A stretch of DNA of 64,000 nucleotides from Zygaena filipendulae (GCA_907165275.2 OU015654.1:2745501-2809500); one strand, 5' to 3'; positions 31,390 to 46,078 are shown, numbered from the stretch's first letter. Program-made: numbers and translations. Notes: generated by a model not told the origin, from the sequence alone.

Positions 31390-34200
31390 TTATAAGTAAA
31401 TAAATAAATAAATTTTCACATAAGTAGGTATACAAACAGCAAAGGAGTAAGATAAATTCTGAAATAATTAGTGTTAGTGATTTTCTCTTTCACCTTCACT
31501 TACTAAGAAATCAAATCATATTTGGAAATGTGAAACTAGGCACTACACACGTCACACAATACCTATTTAAAAATATTATTTTTAGCTGATAGATTCTTCT
31601 GAAGGTAATACATACCTACGTAGGACTTTTTATCTTTTGATGTTTAGGCAGCTAGTAAATAAAATTATGTACTACTTTTATTTGCGTAAATAGACGAGTA
31701 GGCAGATAAATTGACGTCTTGGCTAAATACAATAATAAAATAGCTTATTAGTTTTATAGGTAATACCTATATTATATTTAGGAGTCCTGAACGTAAGATT
31801 AAATATGTGTATTAAGGAACATTAAATAATTTGATAATAAGGCAGGTACATAAAGTTGATTTTGTATTCATAGGCGAGTAGGTATATTGACTGACTAGGT
31901 ATATAATATTAATTACTATGTGTACAATGTACATACGTATGTATAACTAACAATTTCTATTAATTTGATAGGTTAGGTAGTTAAAGTTTAATTTCGTTGA
32001 TATTTTTTTTTTAATTTATTGAGGTTAACAAACGGCAGTCATATTGTTACATAACTAAAAAGTAGGTAATTAAATGCAACTAGTAATAAATGTGCCACCA
32101 GCACCATCAACCACATATTACTAAATATTACCGTAGAGATGGAGTAGTAAGCAATCTATACAAGTAAACATGTACAAACAGAACAGTAGTACAAACGTAA
32201 ATTTGATGTGTTACAGTTTTAAATACTTTTAGTTGCCTTAATGACGTTATGTTTAAAAACAGCCACTCTTGTACCAAATATATCTATATCAGAAAAGTAT
32301 TTGTTATAAGATTCTACAAGCCGATACAGTGGTGATCACTTCCCCGCATTTGTCCGACAGATAGTGATAGAAAACAGTTTATTACACTTACGGCAATATT
32401 ATGGCAAGTCACTGGCAAGTACCTACACAGAATACAGATGATATTGACGTATCTACTAGTGAATTATTATTAACATTACTTGTGCATTTTTTACAATTAA
32501 AACAAATTATTTATATAGATCTTTTGATAATAAATTGGTAGTTAAGTTTATTCGTGTTGACAGGCAAGTAGGCAGGTATTTTATCGCTATGTAGGTATGG
32601 ATCACTAATTAATCTAGATTCGTAAAAATAGTTAGGTATTAAAAGAAAATCATAACATGCGTATTATAGGACAGTAAATGCCTAAATATTTAGTTATTAA
32701 AATGTAGAGTCGTTATTTATGTAACATACATCTAAATGTCAGTGGATGTGTTTGTGTGTGCGTGTGTGTGTGTGTGTTCGTATGTTTGCGTGTGTATATG
32801 AGCGTGTGTAGGTATGTGTGTGTGCCTGTGAATATTATTTGCTACGACTTTATTAGCTATTGCAGGCAAAGTTTACACGTAAAAACTACAATAAATTATT
32901 TTATTACACCTAGAGACGAGGAGCACATATTGACTGACATTAATTAGTAAAATTAACATTATTAAAGGAAACACTACTAAAACCATTAATGTAAAAACAA
33001 AAAACATAACAAAAGAACGTTGAAACTTATTTCATCAAAATCAAATGAAACTTGATGAAGACCACGAATAAGACCATGAATACTAATATTTAATAAAACA
33101 TGAAGTTATAACATAATATTTTTACTTTACGTAACGTAAAGTTATAAAGAATAAATAAATAAATAAAGAATGAAGCTTTACGATGAAAAATTGATTTAAT
33201 TTTATTCCTCATACGTATGTACCTACCTTCCGAACCAACCTTGCAAATACCAAAAGAAAAAAGAATCTTCGATTCTTTTTTCAAATTAGAATTTTTTATT
33301 TATTTTATAGCTTACTATACCTACTATTAATATGTATAGGTAGATACTATTAAAAACCATAATAAAACTAATGATCTCTTTTAAATATGATATAAGATAT
33401 AAAGTATTTGTAAATAAATTCTTCTTTATTTTTAATATTTAAAACATTATAAAAAAATCAAATAATATTTATTTTTGCATCAGCTTGATTGCATGTACGA
33501 ACACATTGTTGCTTTTTCACTAACTATTATTTATAATTCTATATGAATGTGAATGCAAACCGATTTTTAAACTCGTTGGCAATGCTAATTAAATTAATAA
33601 ATAAGAATGAGCACTAATATAATTTCTTGTGTGAAAAAAGAAAGTGATTGTGTTTTTTGATCCTTTGTCATTAATTATCTACCTACAAACTCCTTGAAAA
33701 CTATAATATATTTTCAATTGCACCTAATTAAAGTGGCCCCAACAAATAAAAGATGAAATCTTTTATGACAACTAAACATCACATTTATCATTGTATGAAT
33801 TTAATATAGTATTTAACGAGTGCCAATCACAAGCTAAAATAAGTTTTATCTATAACTAATAAGTATTTAACTTTTTTAACATCTACCAAACAAGAATTTT
33901 AGGAGTTTTTAAATAATAAAATTAAGTAAAAAGAACAGTTTATTAATGGCAATAAATTTTGCAATTCATCAAAACAATTATGAGTTGAAAGATGGCGTTG
34001 GCTTTGATTGTATGGCAAAGGTATATATTTTTTTACAATTTTCAGGTACTCTTTATTGAATTGAAATGTTACAATATTTATATAGTGTGATCGAGGTATA
34101 AAAATAAAAATAATTGTTCAGCAGACCCAGATGATTATCTACCGTTGACTTAGTTCGTCGTCAGCAATAAGAAAAAAAAATACAAGCACTCCGAAAATTC
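31390..34200. other. gene-free AT-rich stretch
   Basis: I see no gene. It contains a GT-rich microsatellite (32746-32830) and otherwise low-complexity AT sequence. Confidence 0.6.
32746..32830. repeat. (GT)n-rich microsatellite
   Basis: Interrupted GTGTGTGCGTGTGTGTG run with GTATGTTTGCGTGTG variants. It creates a spurious cysteine/valine-rich reading frame. Confidence 0.85.
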
Positions 34201-34210
34201 AATACAATAG

Positions 34211-35314
34211 ACTTCAACGCAACACACGGTTAAAAGGCTAGACGACTGTGGGGTAAGAGGCCCTCTACTAAAATGGTGCGAAGACTATCTAAAAAACCGT
34301 ACATATGCTGTTAAAGTGAATAACACACACAGCAGACTCATAACAACAACTATGGGCACAGCTCAAGGATCAGTCTTGGGGCCTCTACATTTCCTATCCT
34401 ATGTCAACGAGATGAGCAAATACATCGAGTACTGCACATGTTACCAATTTGCGGATGACACATGTCTCGTATTGGCTGACAAGGACCCTCAAAAAGCCAT
34501 GAACCTGATGCAGTTAGACCTAAATATTCTAACAAGATGGTGTCATGATGTCGGACTATCGATAAACGCTAGCAAAACCAAACTACTAGTTATTAAATCC
34601 CCGTATGTGAAATACTATCCCTTAAAAAGCCTTGTGATCCATAATCATGGTTGTCTGCACGCCACAAATTCAAATGCGTGTAGTTGCCCCTCCATAGATA
34701 TTGACAGTTCCCAGAAATATCTAGGGCTATCAATTGACAGTAGACTTAATTGGTCAAATCATATTGAACATGTGTGCAACAAACTTATACAATTTTTAGC
34801 GAATATAACGATCCTTAAAGATCGTATCCCTTTCAAAGTCAAACTAATGCTATATAACTCTCTAGCAGAATCACATGTCCAGTATGGATTGAGCAGTTAT
34901 GGACGAACGTATGCGACGTACCTTAACCAAATTTATAGACTCCAACTAAAAATCTTAAAAATAATAGTGTCTAAAAAAATTAAAATACAATTTTGCAACG
35001 ATGAAATCGGTCTCTTTAGGCACTGCAAAATTCTACCCGTACATATCCAATTTAAGTATATGTTACTGAAGGAACACTTTTTTAATAGTTCACTCAAGAA
35101 AGAAATTAACCATCCTGTATACACACGTGCAATGGCCCAAAACCGGTTATGCACCCAACGCGCTCGCAACGTGTACGGCGAGAGAACTGCTAGCTACTTG
35201 GTTCCCCGACTAATTAATGAACTACCCTCTGAGTTGATCGAGAGTATAAACAAAAAAAATGTTAAATATAAACTAAAATTCTACTTCTTAAATAATATGG
35301 AGAGATATCAATAA
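34211..35314 (+). pseudogene. LINE reverse transcriptase, C-terminal 368 codons
   Basis: Open from a stop at 34208 to TAA at 35312-35314. Recognisable LINE sequence begins around 34232 (KRLDDCGVRGPLLKWCEDYL). RT motifs: GTAQGSVLGPL near codon 57 and the catalytic FADDT at 34448-34462, followed by LSINASKTKLLVI. The C-terminal part (RNVYGERTASYLVPRLINEL) is the usual non-LTR tail. RT palm motifs upstream of the QG box and the endonuclease are missing, so it cannot be autonomous. No internal stop or frameshift, suggesting fairly recent insertion. Confidence 0.85.
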
Positions 35315-35513
35315 TTATAAAGCTTAGAGGTGCACTTGTCCTAAATTAGCTAGTAATCTGTTTAACTGTTTAAATTATTAACTGTTATTAAATCAAAATT
35401 GTATCTACCTACCCACTGGGTAAAATAGCATCTTTCTCATAAACCTTTGTGGTTTCTTAAGTGCTATGTTAGCTATCTTTTCTAATGTAATTTTTTGTTT
35501 TGGTAAATAAAGG

Positions 35514-35545
<32 letters not shown>
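34211..35545 (+). mobile_element. 5'-truncated Jockey-like LINE with poly(A) tail
   Basis: A reverse-transcriptase reading frame (34211-35314), then a 200-bp 3' UTR ending GTAAATAAAGGAAAA and a run of about 33 A (35511-35545). Endonuclease and ORF1 are absent, so it is a dead-on-arrival truncated copy. A related 3' end is at 37440-37525. Poly(A) rather than a microsatellite end favours Jockey over CR1. Confidence 0.85.
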
Positions 35546-35548
<3 letters not shown>

Positions 35549-38500
35549 ACGTCTTCACTGATAGATACATATTTGGAACGGAAAAAATTTATCCTCATCG
35601 CCAAGACTAAAATTAAAGCTTCTTAGTTTTTTATTTCAAGGTAACTACTAGTTGGCTTTACTAAGTAATGATATAGGCGGCAATTTTCGTATAAAAGGTT
35701 ATCATTTTTTAAAGTTATTAAGTAGTTAAGTAAATAAAAATGAATTGCATAGAAATTAAAACTAAAATATGACTATAAAACGATGAATAAATAATGTTTA
35801 ACATATGACGAAATACCTAAGACTTGCATAGTATAGCCTGCTATAGTACTTATTCATTTTATCAGTGCATCAAGCTTTAACGAATTGTTTTTTAGAGTAA
35901 AAAATACGTATACGTAACACTCAGGTCTTAGATACCTTCCTACTAATTTTTAGTAGCAAATTTTTATTTGATAATGTTTTCGTTAATTATATAATATTTT
36001 AAAAAAAATTGAACTTGCAATGGATGTTTGGTTTTCAGATTACTTTTATAGTATAGACTCAGAATTAAGGCAGGTATTGCACCTGACTGCAGTAACGTGG
36101 AAAGTTAATTTGGATTTCTATATATTCATGGCAGTTCATTTTACAAACTACTTATTATGAGTAATCAATAACGACATCGTTTGAGACTAATTATAAAGTA
36201 AGTTGCTAGGGCACTTGTGCCTTTAAACTTTTTGTCCTATTTATTTGTGTAAAAAAATATACAAAGTTTTACTTTTTTTGGGCAATAAAGTAGATATATT
36301 CGAATTTGAAAGTTCTTTAAGATTAAAACGTGACAATTATAAATCATATTTAAGTATAGATTTGATTTAAACTACTCATCTATTTAATAAACTTACATCG
36401 CTGACTAAAATATTTGAAAATAAATGTGTAAAATTAATAAATATCATTTGAAAAGACTAAATACCAAAACGCAACTTTCCGGCCAACAATTTCGTAAAAA
36501 GCTGGATAATATTTAAATCTTGCCCACACATAACGGCCATCGACATTTGGTTTTCAGATCGTAGCGTTATTGTTGCGAAACTTCAGCCAGATATTAGAGA
36601 CAGACATTAGACAAAAGTGTTTCTAACCAGAATTAATAAGAAAGCAGATGTCTATTGTGACGAGAAAGACTATCACTTTAAATTTTACATCTCAACTATA
36701 CTTACTTATCGACAGATATTTATCAGGAAATATTAGTCATCATGAGGTATAATATTAAACTTTTCTACTAGCAGCCATACAAATATGTTTGATTTCATTA
36801 AGTTTTTTCAGGCTACACGTTTCTTTTATAAGGAAGAATAGTAGGTATACCTATCTTGTACAAAAAGTTGAATCGATAAGAACCGGGCGTTGACTTCGAC
36901 TGTTAAAAAAAGTTAATTACTGATTATTTAAACATGTTTTATATTTTATATCTAATTTTATTATGATTCTAGGTGCAGAAGTTAAGTTTACGTATAAATA
37001 TATATAAGTATCCCCAAATTAGTTACGAACTTATTTAGGTACTAATCTAGATACGTCGACCCCTATTTCAAAAGTAATAAAAATATTTATTAATTGTTTA
37101 TATTTAAATAAAACAATGCAAGATACAGAGTGGAGTTTAAATTGGTTGTGTATGATTGATTGATGTAGTAACTTTTGATATTTTATTTAATCTTTGGGAC
37201 ATCACCTACGTTTTATGTAAAAATTAAAAATTAATAAAAATTAATAAATAATATTCATGCGTCCCATGTCTGTGTAAGTGTTAGTAGCATAGTGACGTAT
37301 TCTAGAGTACCTAGTACAGTAGTACTTAAATAAGATTTTTTTAAATTTGTACTAAACACAAACTTAAACAGGATAGTTAAATCCAAAAGAAAAAGTCCTC
37401 CACGGCTGTTATTATAATAAATAAGATAAACAGCACTAATTGTACAAACCTCTGGGGTTTCTTGTGCTATTTTATGTCAACCTTAAATTATTTTACTGTA
37501 AATTTAATAAATAAATTAAAGGAATATTTATAAAATTTAATTTTAGTCCCTGATAATTCGGAATTCATTAAAAAAAATAATAATTGAACTTTAATAGTGG
37601 TTCGAAGAGCGATACTAGGAAATGATCGTATGATAAATAACCAACATAGAGAAGAATTAGTAAGTCGATACTCAAGATAAAAAAAAAACTATAAATTATA
37701 ATTTATAGTAGTAGATTGAAATAGTCCAACTTATGTATATTATAATAAAGTAGATATTCACAATATAGGCAAAATATCTAATGGTAGGATAGCTGGTGGA
37801 GTGATGTCTACTGGACAAAACGTTTTGCAGTAGTTGTGGATATGGACCTTTTCATTAGTTTTCGTTTAGTCAGGTATTCTTTAGGATAAGTCAATAGTTA
37901 GTAACCAATTAAGTACTAAAAAATCAGGTGACTTGAATAAAAGGGTAAAATTTTGATCTGAAGATTTAATGTACCTATATATTACATAGATAAATACGTC
38001 ATGTTATATTTTTAAAACGTATTTCGCGTCCAAGCGAATATAAAAAGCCCCCCAGAGCACTAAAAGAAAAGATATTAAATATAATATCTATATTAGATAT
38101 AATGAAAAAAACATACATACAATCGAGCATAGAACCTCCTCCTTTTTGGGAGTCGGTTAAAAATCACAAATAGACTTTATGTTCTCCCTTTCTATATCGA
38201 GCAAAAGTTTATACGAATATACCTAGTGCTATGGCTACTCGGAAGCAAAGGTCTTAAGTAAGCATGTACTTATATTTTTTTTCAGAGTAAAAAACTTAAA
38301 ATCTCTATAATAGTAAGAATACAGAATTCATATTCCAAATACCCTTAAGGCGCTGGTAGCGTGTACCTCTAAGTGAGTGCGTACCTTGAATTTATTATAA
38401 AGAAAAATTGTGGCATTGGAAATACATTGTACTCGATTGCAAAATAAAGTGAATAGTTACTATGAATCGACTCGAATCGAATCGAAGATAACACGAAAAA

Positions 38501-41500
38501 ATGTCAGCAGACCTTCACGGGACCTTACAGTTATAATCTAATTAATCCCTATTTCCCTGAGTCACGCCATACGAGACAAATAGTATTTTAATAGTTTTTT
38601 TTTTTTGTTAAATTTAAATAACTGTTTTATTTATTTATTCATTTAGTAAAACATACAGCTACAATTTCATCTAGATTACAACAAAACACACTATTTGTTC
38701 CCTTAAACAGTTTCACAAATAAAAATTATATCTATAGGTAGGTATAGAGTTGTAGTGAAAAAATAAAATGTTAATTTTTAATTTAAACTACTTAGATAAA
38801 TACATATAAACTGATAGGTATAATATAAAATACGAAAATACTAAGTTACATGGTAACATATAAAATATTACAAGTGTAAATAATAGTAGGTACATACTAC
38901 ATAGGTATCTACACACGATGCAGTCTACGTATATAAATATGTACTTATGTTATTTATCTAAACAACAAAATAATTTAGGGTAAGCATTTTTTATAATTCT
39001 ATAATAATATCTAATATCTTAAGTAGGTTTGCAAATTTTGGTAGGTTAAGTAAAAAAAAATCATAGTTTATGTGTAAAGAATATTTAAATTTAACTATAA
39101 TTTATATAATAATTTAATAAATAATAAATATCAATAATAATTTTATATATATTTTTTTCATGCGTCGTAAACATTAGATTTAATTTTATGTACCTACCTA
39201 GATTTTTATCTAAAACCATATTAGAATATGATTTAGGTATTTCGTACTTCTTTTACTATCCAACATCCTAAAGGTTAAAATTAATCACTCTAAAATATTC
39301 TATGTACCTAATATTTCGAATATACTACAATATACATAATAACTGATATCACTCTGCAAAAGAATTGATTTCCTAACGACTTTTTTGTAATGCTCTCTTA
39401 TGAATAATTAAATCTATTGTTAGGTACTTACTTTTTGTAGCTCGGAAAACTAAAGCAACTTAAACCAAATGTAACTCGAGTAAGCGCAAATAGAAGCGAT
39501 ACTGACCTTTGAATTAAAAATAAATGAAATAAGAACTTTGGTTACTTACATGTAAAATTATTAAAGAGTTAGGTTTTGATTTGACTTACACCCCAAGTTG
39601 TCTTAAATCTTCCGATGTCTTTTGATTGCATAATATCTAAAAAAGATTTGAAAGATTTAGGTACCTAGTTCATACAAGAATTTACAAAAAAGTTCGATCT
39701 GAAAATACTTAGTAACATCTAAAAGCAATTCTTTTTTGTAGCAAATATCCAATGATAGCTACCTATATATATAAAACTAATTTTCAGATTTCAATGCTTT
39801 CCCAAAATAGATATTCGATTTTACTTAGTATATCTACCTTTGAGTACCTTATGCTATGATTACACATAATTCTTATATGAAGGGAATTAACGAAATACCT
39901 AATTATATGGGCAGGTACTAAAAATAACCGAATAAAAAATGAAAACAGTTAAAAAAGTTGATTTCAATGAGGATACTCAGGTTTTTATTACAGTCAACTT
40001 TAATAATACCCAGAAAAATTAACTGTTGAAACTTTTTTTTTTTTCCTGAAACGTAAACAAACTCAAATGGTTTCGGGACACTATATTGTTTAATTTTATG
40101 TTTTCCACGTCACTATATTATTATTAATATAAAAGGAATTTGATATATTTTAATAAATAATTGATTAAGTTTCAATATGACTTTCTTTTAATAAAAAATT
40201 ATCTAATAAACAAAGACTTAACGATGTTTTCTATAAAAACGGATAGTTTAAAAGAAATAAAAGGATTTTGAAATTTTAACCAATTTAAATCTACTGCTTA
40301 AACCAACCATTCAAGTAGGTAGTTCCTAAATGCAAATATATTTATTTATAATATCGATGTTAATTAGAGGATTACTAGGATTATTTCGTTATTCCTACCA
40401 TATAGAGACTCACCAAATAATGATAGGCACGTATGTTTTAAAAGTAATTCGCTAGTTCATAATAGGTATAAAAAAAACTTATATGTTTAAAATGTACGTC
40501 TATAGAATCTATAATTTATTCCGTTAAAACAATATGTTTTGTTATGTCGAGGGCTGTGATGGTCACACAATCATTCTTAGAGGTATGCAGTTAGAGGCAG
40601 CAAAACACACCTGTATTATTAAGAAATGGGTTTGTAACATGAAAGGTTTAGAAAGAGAGTCATAGAGTCGGAAAAGCGTCTCTATAATTAAATAAAAATA
40701 AAACACAACATTGCCCTTCTAAGGTGCAACACACTTTAAACGAAGTACTTATTTTTATCGAGAAAAAACTATATAAAATAAGAAAAAAAAATTCTTTGAT
40801 TATTTTTCTAGTGAACTAGGTGTCATTTGTAAGTGGGTACGCATTTTATTCAATTTTTTTAACGAAGTTAGAAAAGGTTGATTTTAATTTAATTTTAAAA
40901 TAATTCTTATCATTGATTTTAAGAGCGTCTCAGTTTCAATAATCGTACCTAACTATACTAAATTTTAAAAGTAAATTTGATATAGGAGGCTCTATTCTGT
41001 TACTGGAAAAGTATATATTATCAAAAACAGCACCTATATTTATCCTAATTGAACTTTTCTGTAACGAGTAACGACGCTAGTGTATGTGGACTGTAGAGAC
41101 CTCTAATTCACAAAAATATAAAATCACGTGTTCGAGACGAGTCATAAAAATTATTTTTTGGGGTTTCACACTACAGCCTGCATCAAGTATTTATGTAGGT
41201 AATATCAAATAATAGCAAATTGCTTAACAGATAATTTTTAGCCTGAAGTATTATATTTTTAAAAAGCTCTTGCAGCTACTATTTAACAGGTTTGTCGCAA
41301 AAAAAAGTAAAAAGTATTTTTGCCTTTAATGCAATAATTGTTTGTTGGTCAATATTTTTATTCTATAAATAATTACCCATGTAGTTAGAAAGAGTTATGT
41401 AAATGAAAAATAAACACGTCACATCCCACATTTATAAGTATCCCTTTACCGGAAATCCGTTCACTAAGGTTAGCTGTCCTACTTATGACTTAAACAAAAC

Positions 41501-41759
41501 CAGAAGGCTCTAGGTTTTTACTCCTTATTTCTGACGCCTTTCAAAGAATAGAGGGAGGATCATAAAGATGGGAAAAAAAAATCTCAATTCCGAAGCGTTG
41601 ATCTTTAGATTAGATTTTTTCTGCTTCGCCCAATATAATAAGATAAAAGTACTCACAAATTCAGTAATCACGACATTTATTGACATGAATTATCCAAAAT
41701 ATATTAAAATCCTAGAGAAAATAATAGGTATTACGAATGCCCATGCCACTTAGCACCCA
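35546..41759. other. 6-kb gene-free AT-rich stretch
   Basis: No reading frame or RNA gene that I can support. It includes a LINE tail (37440-37525), a fragment of a dispersed repeat reading CCTCCTTTTTGGGAGTCGGT (38131-38156), and long AT-rich low-complexity tracts. It would need transcript data to exclude non-coding RNAs. Confidence 0.6.
37440..37525 (+). mobile_element. Jockey-like LINE 3' UTR fragment
   Basis: ACAAACCTCTGGGGTTTCTT, GTGCTATTTTATGTC and a tail TTAATAAATAAATTAAAGGAA parallel the 3' UTR at 35440-35515 (AACCTTTGTGGTTTCTTAAG, GTGCTATGTTAGC). Confidence 0.5.
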
Positions 41760-41789
41760 ACTAGGTAGACCTGACTCACTCTTACCCTG

Positions 41790-44700
41790 ATCTAACCTAA
41801 TCTAAATCTAGACTTATTTAACCAAGTAACTATAGTGTGTCTACTAACTAACCGTCTACTACTAACTAACCGTGTCTCCTCAGCACGTCTTACTCTCTGC
41901 CAGGGTTCAATCTTATCAGGAACGATCGCGTGGGTGGTCGGGGCGGCGGGGTTGCAATTTACCTTCGTAACCACATCCCCTACACCATCATAAGTAAATC
42001 AGAACAGCCTCCTCCTTCACAAGCAGGTGAACATCTTTTTTTGGAAATACTTTTATCGCACACTAAAGTTTTACTTGGTGTATACTACAGCCCATCCTTA
42101 CAAGTAAATTTCTTCTCATCATTTGAATCTCTCCTGGAAGACCTAACTCCATCTTATAGTCACTCGATCATTATGGGTGACTTTAACACATGTCTTCTCA
42201 AGAATGATTTTCGTTCCGCAGCCCTGACCTCACTGTTACGCGGCCGCAACATGCATCTTCTACCCCTAAAGGCTACTCATCATTTTCCCAATGCCTCCCC
42301 CTCCTTACTGGACCTCATTGCAGTTTCATCTACTAATCATGTAGCTCATTTTGGTCAATGCTCCGCTGATTCCTTCTCCTATCATGATTTGGTATTTTTA
42401 TCATACAAAATTCGCCCACCCAAGGTTAAGCCGAGAATTCTTTCACAACGCAACTTTAGTAGCATGGATCATAGTAGACTCCGAGCCGATGCTCTAAATA
42501 CTGATTGGTCATCTGTTACGGCAGCAAATACAGTCGATGAACAGGTTAACACCTTTAATTCTCTCCTTATACAGCTGTACGACGTCCATGCTCCTATACG
42601 AGCTGTAAAGATCAGACATTTGCCGGCACCATGGCTTACGGATGAAATTAAGACGCTAATGGTAAAAAAGTCACGAGCTAAGTCAAAATTTAAATCCTGC
42701 CCGAGTGAGGTGAATCGGGATAAATATGTATCTATACGGAATCGCTGCAATAAGATGTGTAGGAATGCACAACGACGCCATATTCATGAATCTGTTGAAA
42801 ATGGAGATCCAGCTAAAGTCTGGAAGTTCCTTCGATCATTGGGGGTTGGGAAATCCCGCCAAGACACTCTTCCTAAAAATTTGAACCTGGATTTATTAAA
42901 TCAACATTTCTCTGCTGTATCGATATCTAATACGTCTTCTAAAAAAGCTGACACACTCAAAGATCTTTCTTCACTCCCAACTCCCAATTTCTCTTCTTTT
43001 TCTCTAAGCCAATTCTCCGACTGTGATGTTGAGAGGACCATTATCTCCATTACGTCGGGCGCAGTCGGTTGCGATGGTATCAGTCGAAAAATGCTGTTAC
43101 CGATCTTGGATATTATCAGTCCCGTCATCACCGGTATCCTCAACAAATCTGTAACCTCCGAATCGTTCCCGACTGCATGGAAAGAAGCTCAAATTACACC
43201 CCTTCCTAAAAAAATAAATCCTTCATGCTTCTCCGAATATCGTCCAATATGTATCCTTCCTTTCCTGTCCAAAGTACTCGAGCGCCTAGTACACCATCAA
43301 CTTAGCCTTTTTCTAACAAAAAATAATCTCCTTAATCCTTTCCAGTCAGGTTTCCGTCCTGGACATAGCACTGTTACAGCTTTGGTCAGGGTTACTGATG
43401 ATATACGACAAGCTATGGAGAATCGGCAGTTGACGATTTTGTCACTGCTCGATTTCAGTAGCGCCTTCAACTCAGTCGACTTTGACATTTTGTTGGCGTT
43501 AATTGGTTCTCTCAACATATCTCCAGAGGTGATTGGCTGGTTTCGTAGTTATCTATACGGGCGCCGGCAACGTATTCGTGTTGAAGATTCTTTTTCCAGC
43601 TGGTGCAAAATATCTGCCGGTGTCCCGCAAGGTGGCGTGTTGTCTCCGCTTCTCTTTGCCATTTTCATCAATAGTATCTCCCAGAACCTCTCTTCTTCCT
43701 ACCATCTTTATGCAGACGATCTCCAAATCTATACGCATGCTACTATAGACAATTTCTGCACGGCTATACATACAACGAACAATGACTTAGAGCGAATTTT
43801 ACAATGGAGCGAGGCATACGGGCTAAAGGTAAACCCTACCAAAACTCAGGTTATAATAATTGGTAGCACAGGTTTTGTCTCTGGAGTTGACTTGAATTCT
43901 CTGCCTCCAGTTATGTTTGACGGAGTAGTCATACCAGTTAGCGCCACGGTAAAAAACTTGGGAGTTGTGATTGATAGGACCTTATCTTGGAAACCACACC
44001 TAGAAATGGTGAGCCGGAAAATGTTCGCATCTGCGGGTTCGCTAAGACGACTACGTAATTTTCTTCCAACTGCTACTAAAGTTGCGTTAGCACAATCACT
44101 CCTTTTACCAATTCTCGACTATGCCGACACCTGCTTTACTAACATTAGCGAGGAGCAACTAAATAAACTTGAGCGCCTCCAGAATTTCTGCATCCGGTTC
44201 ATATTTGGTCTACGCAAATATGACCACGTCTCTGAATTTCGCACCAAGCTCAAGTGGCTCCCGATTCGCCTTCGCAGGAATGCTCACGTCCTTTTCCTTC
44301 TATATAGCATACTGTTCAATCCATCTACCCCCACCTACCTAAAAGACCACTTCGTATTTCAGTCTTCTTCCCATAACCTGCCTGTTCGATCATCCCGGAA
44401 CTTACTTCTAATGATTCCTGCCCATAAAACCAACTTTTATGATTATTCCTTCTCTGTACAAGCAGTCCGTTTGTGGAATTCGCTACCTGTAGAGGTGCGA
44501 ATGGCCAAATCATTACCTATCTTCAAGGGCCTGGTGAAGACTTTCTACCTCACTCATGGATCGTAACTTGCTGTAGATTAACATTTATAGTATGCAACTG
44601 TGTTTTATCACATTCATAAAGTTAGTATAATTATATTGTACGTATATATTTTTCTGTATGTATATTTTATATCTATGCGCGTATCTTTGTATATCTTTTT

Positions 44701-44990
44701 TATGTATTTTTATTATATCTTTTTTATGTATTTTTATTTATGTTCTATGTGTATATTTTGTATTATTATTTTGTATTATCTTATGATTCCTGTTCTACCT
44801 ATATTATACCAAATCAATATATAAATTCTCTGTATTTGTCCTATCCACCCAAAGGTTGTCTGGAAGAGATCGCTAGTAAAGCGATAAGACCGCCTTTTGT
44901 ATGCCCTTAGTTATAAGTTTCTGTAAACACACTGTAAAATTATTTTGGTGTACAATAAAGTGTATTCTATTCTATTCTATTCTATTCTAT
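41790..44990 (+). mobile_element. 5'-truncated CR1-like LINE with (ATTCT)n tail
   Basis: 898 open codons of endonuclease plus reverse transcriptase, then a 3' UTR with hairpin GAAGAGATCGC..GCGATAAGACCGCC (44863-44894), GTGTACAATAAAGTG and a terminal (TATTC)n microsatellite of about five units (44963-44990). Microsatellite tails of this kind are typical of CR1-clade elements. The 5' boundary is near the repetitive ACTAACTAACCG block at 41850-41872. Confidence 0.88.
41870..44566 (+). pseudogene. LINE endonuclease-reverse transcriptase ORF2, N-terminally truncated
   Basis: Open between TAA at 41867 and TAA at 44564-44566. Endonuclease remnants: GGRGGGVAIYLRNH near the start, GVYYSPS, IIMGDFNTC near codon 105 and the SYHDLVF motif near 165. 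The N-terminal strands carrying the first Asn and Glu of the APE-type active site are absent, so the nuclease is broken. RT: PLPKK..EYRPICILPFLSK, QSGFRPGHSTVTAL, LDFSSAFNSVDFDIL, GVPQGGVLSPLLFAIF and catalytic YADD (43709-43720). The C-terminal LPVRSSRNLL..RLWNSLPVEVR is the usual CR1-type tail. With no internal stop codons, it looks young. No ORF1 is seen. Confidence 0.9.
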
Positions 44991-45888
44991 AGATGATGGT
45001 CATCTTAGCTACTCAATACCAGATGACATGGTTTACTCGAAGTGTTAACTATGTTTATAATGATAAATATATTTTTATGAGTTTAAATCATATATAGACC
45101 AGTTATACTTAAAACTCCTGTATAAACTTTTAACAAATTAACCTTACGAGTACATACTTATTATGAAAACTTAATTATTGAAGCTTAGTAATGAATAATA
45201 ATGAACTTCATTCACTCTCCTGTTTACCATAATAGGGCCTCTTTCATCACTGACCACCCTACCCTATCGAATCTCAAAAGCGATTAAATAAATATACGGC
45301 TTAGTACTGTCGATTTTACCAGGCTTAGTGTTCTTAGCAAAGAAGTTAAATTGAGACTTAAATTGATTACTGTCCCGTTCTATAGAACACTGTTTTCGAA
45401 AAATGTTTTACTACTGAAAATATTCGCCTGTGGAATCCCCGAGTGGCCCAGACAGAAAGTCATGGGCTCTGCTAACACTGCTCTTCAAAAGCACTATTTA
45501 AATTTAAATATCTAGTCATAAATCACAATCATCTATCTATCTATGTATGTATCAATTTGTTGTAACCCATGCGTTAGTGTTATATTGTTATTCTAATATG
45601 TGTAATATATCTACAGCTCTCTATGTCATCTTGAGTTTCTAGGTTTAGTATTGCCCACCCTGCTCCCCTGCTAGCTACGTCATATGTTACAATTACCTGC
45701 TAATAATACCTTGTAAGGTACATTGAAAAATTGTTCTCTATACTAGAGATATAGGTTACGTAGCAAGAATCACGTATGTACGTACGTACAGAAGACGATG
45801 TCTTTGTTCGTTAAACTGAATACAAAAAAACAAAATTTATATAAGTAGGTACGGTGATAAAAAAATACGGTGAATAATTTTATTACAA

Positions 45889-46078
45889 ACTAGGTGTGCC
45901 CCGTGGTTTCACTTGTGTGAGTTTGGGAATTCCCGCGGGAACTATTTTTTTTTCGAAAATAAAAGTAGCCTAAGTCTACACCTTATAATAGCTATGTGCT
46001 AGCGAAAGTCCCTTTAAAATCGGCCCAGCCGTGCCAGAGATTAGACGAAACAAACAGACTAACAGACAGAGATTTTTT
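45889..46078 (-). mobile_element. CTAGT-ended Helitron-like repeat (head type C)
   Basis: Complement begins ACTAGGTGTGCCCCGTGGTT. It has AATTCCCGCGGGAACT and the GCGAAAGTCCCTTTAAAATC / GGCCCAGCC block that defines head C. Confidence 0.65.

Noticed and set aside
32756..32947. Cys/Val-rich frame at 32756-32947
   Set aside because: Product of the GT microsatellite.
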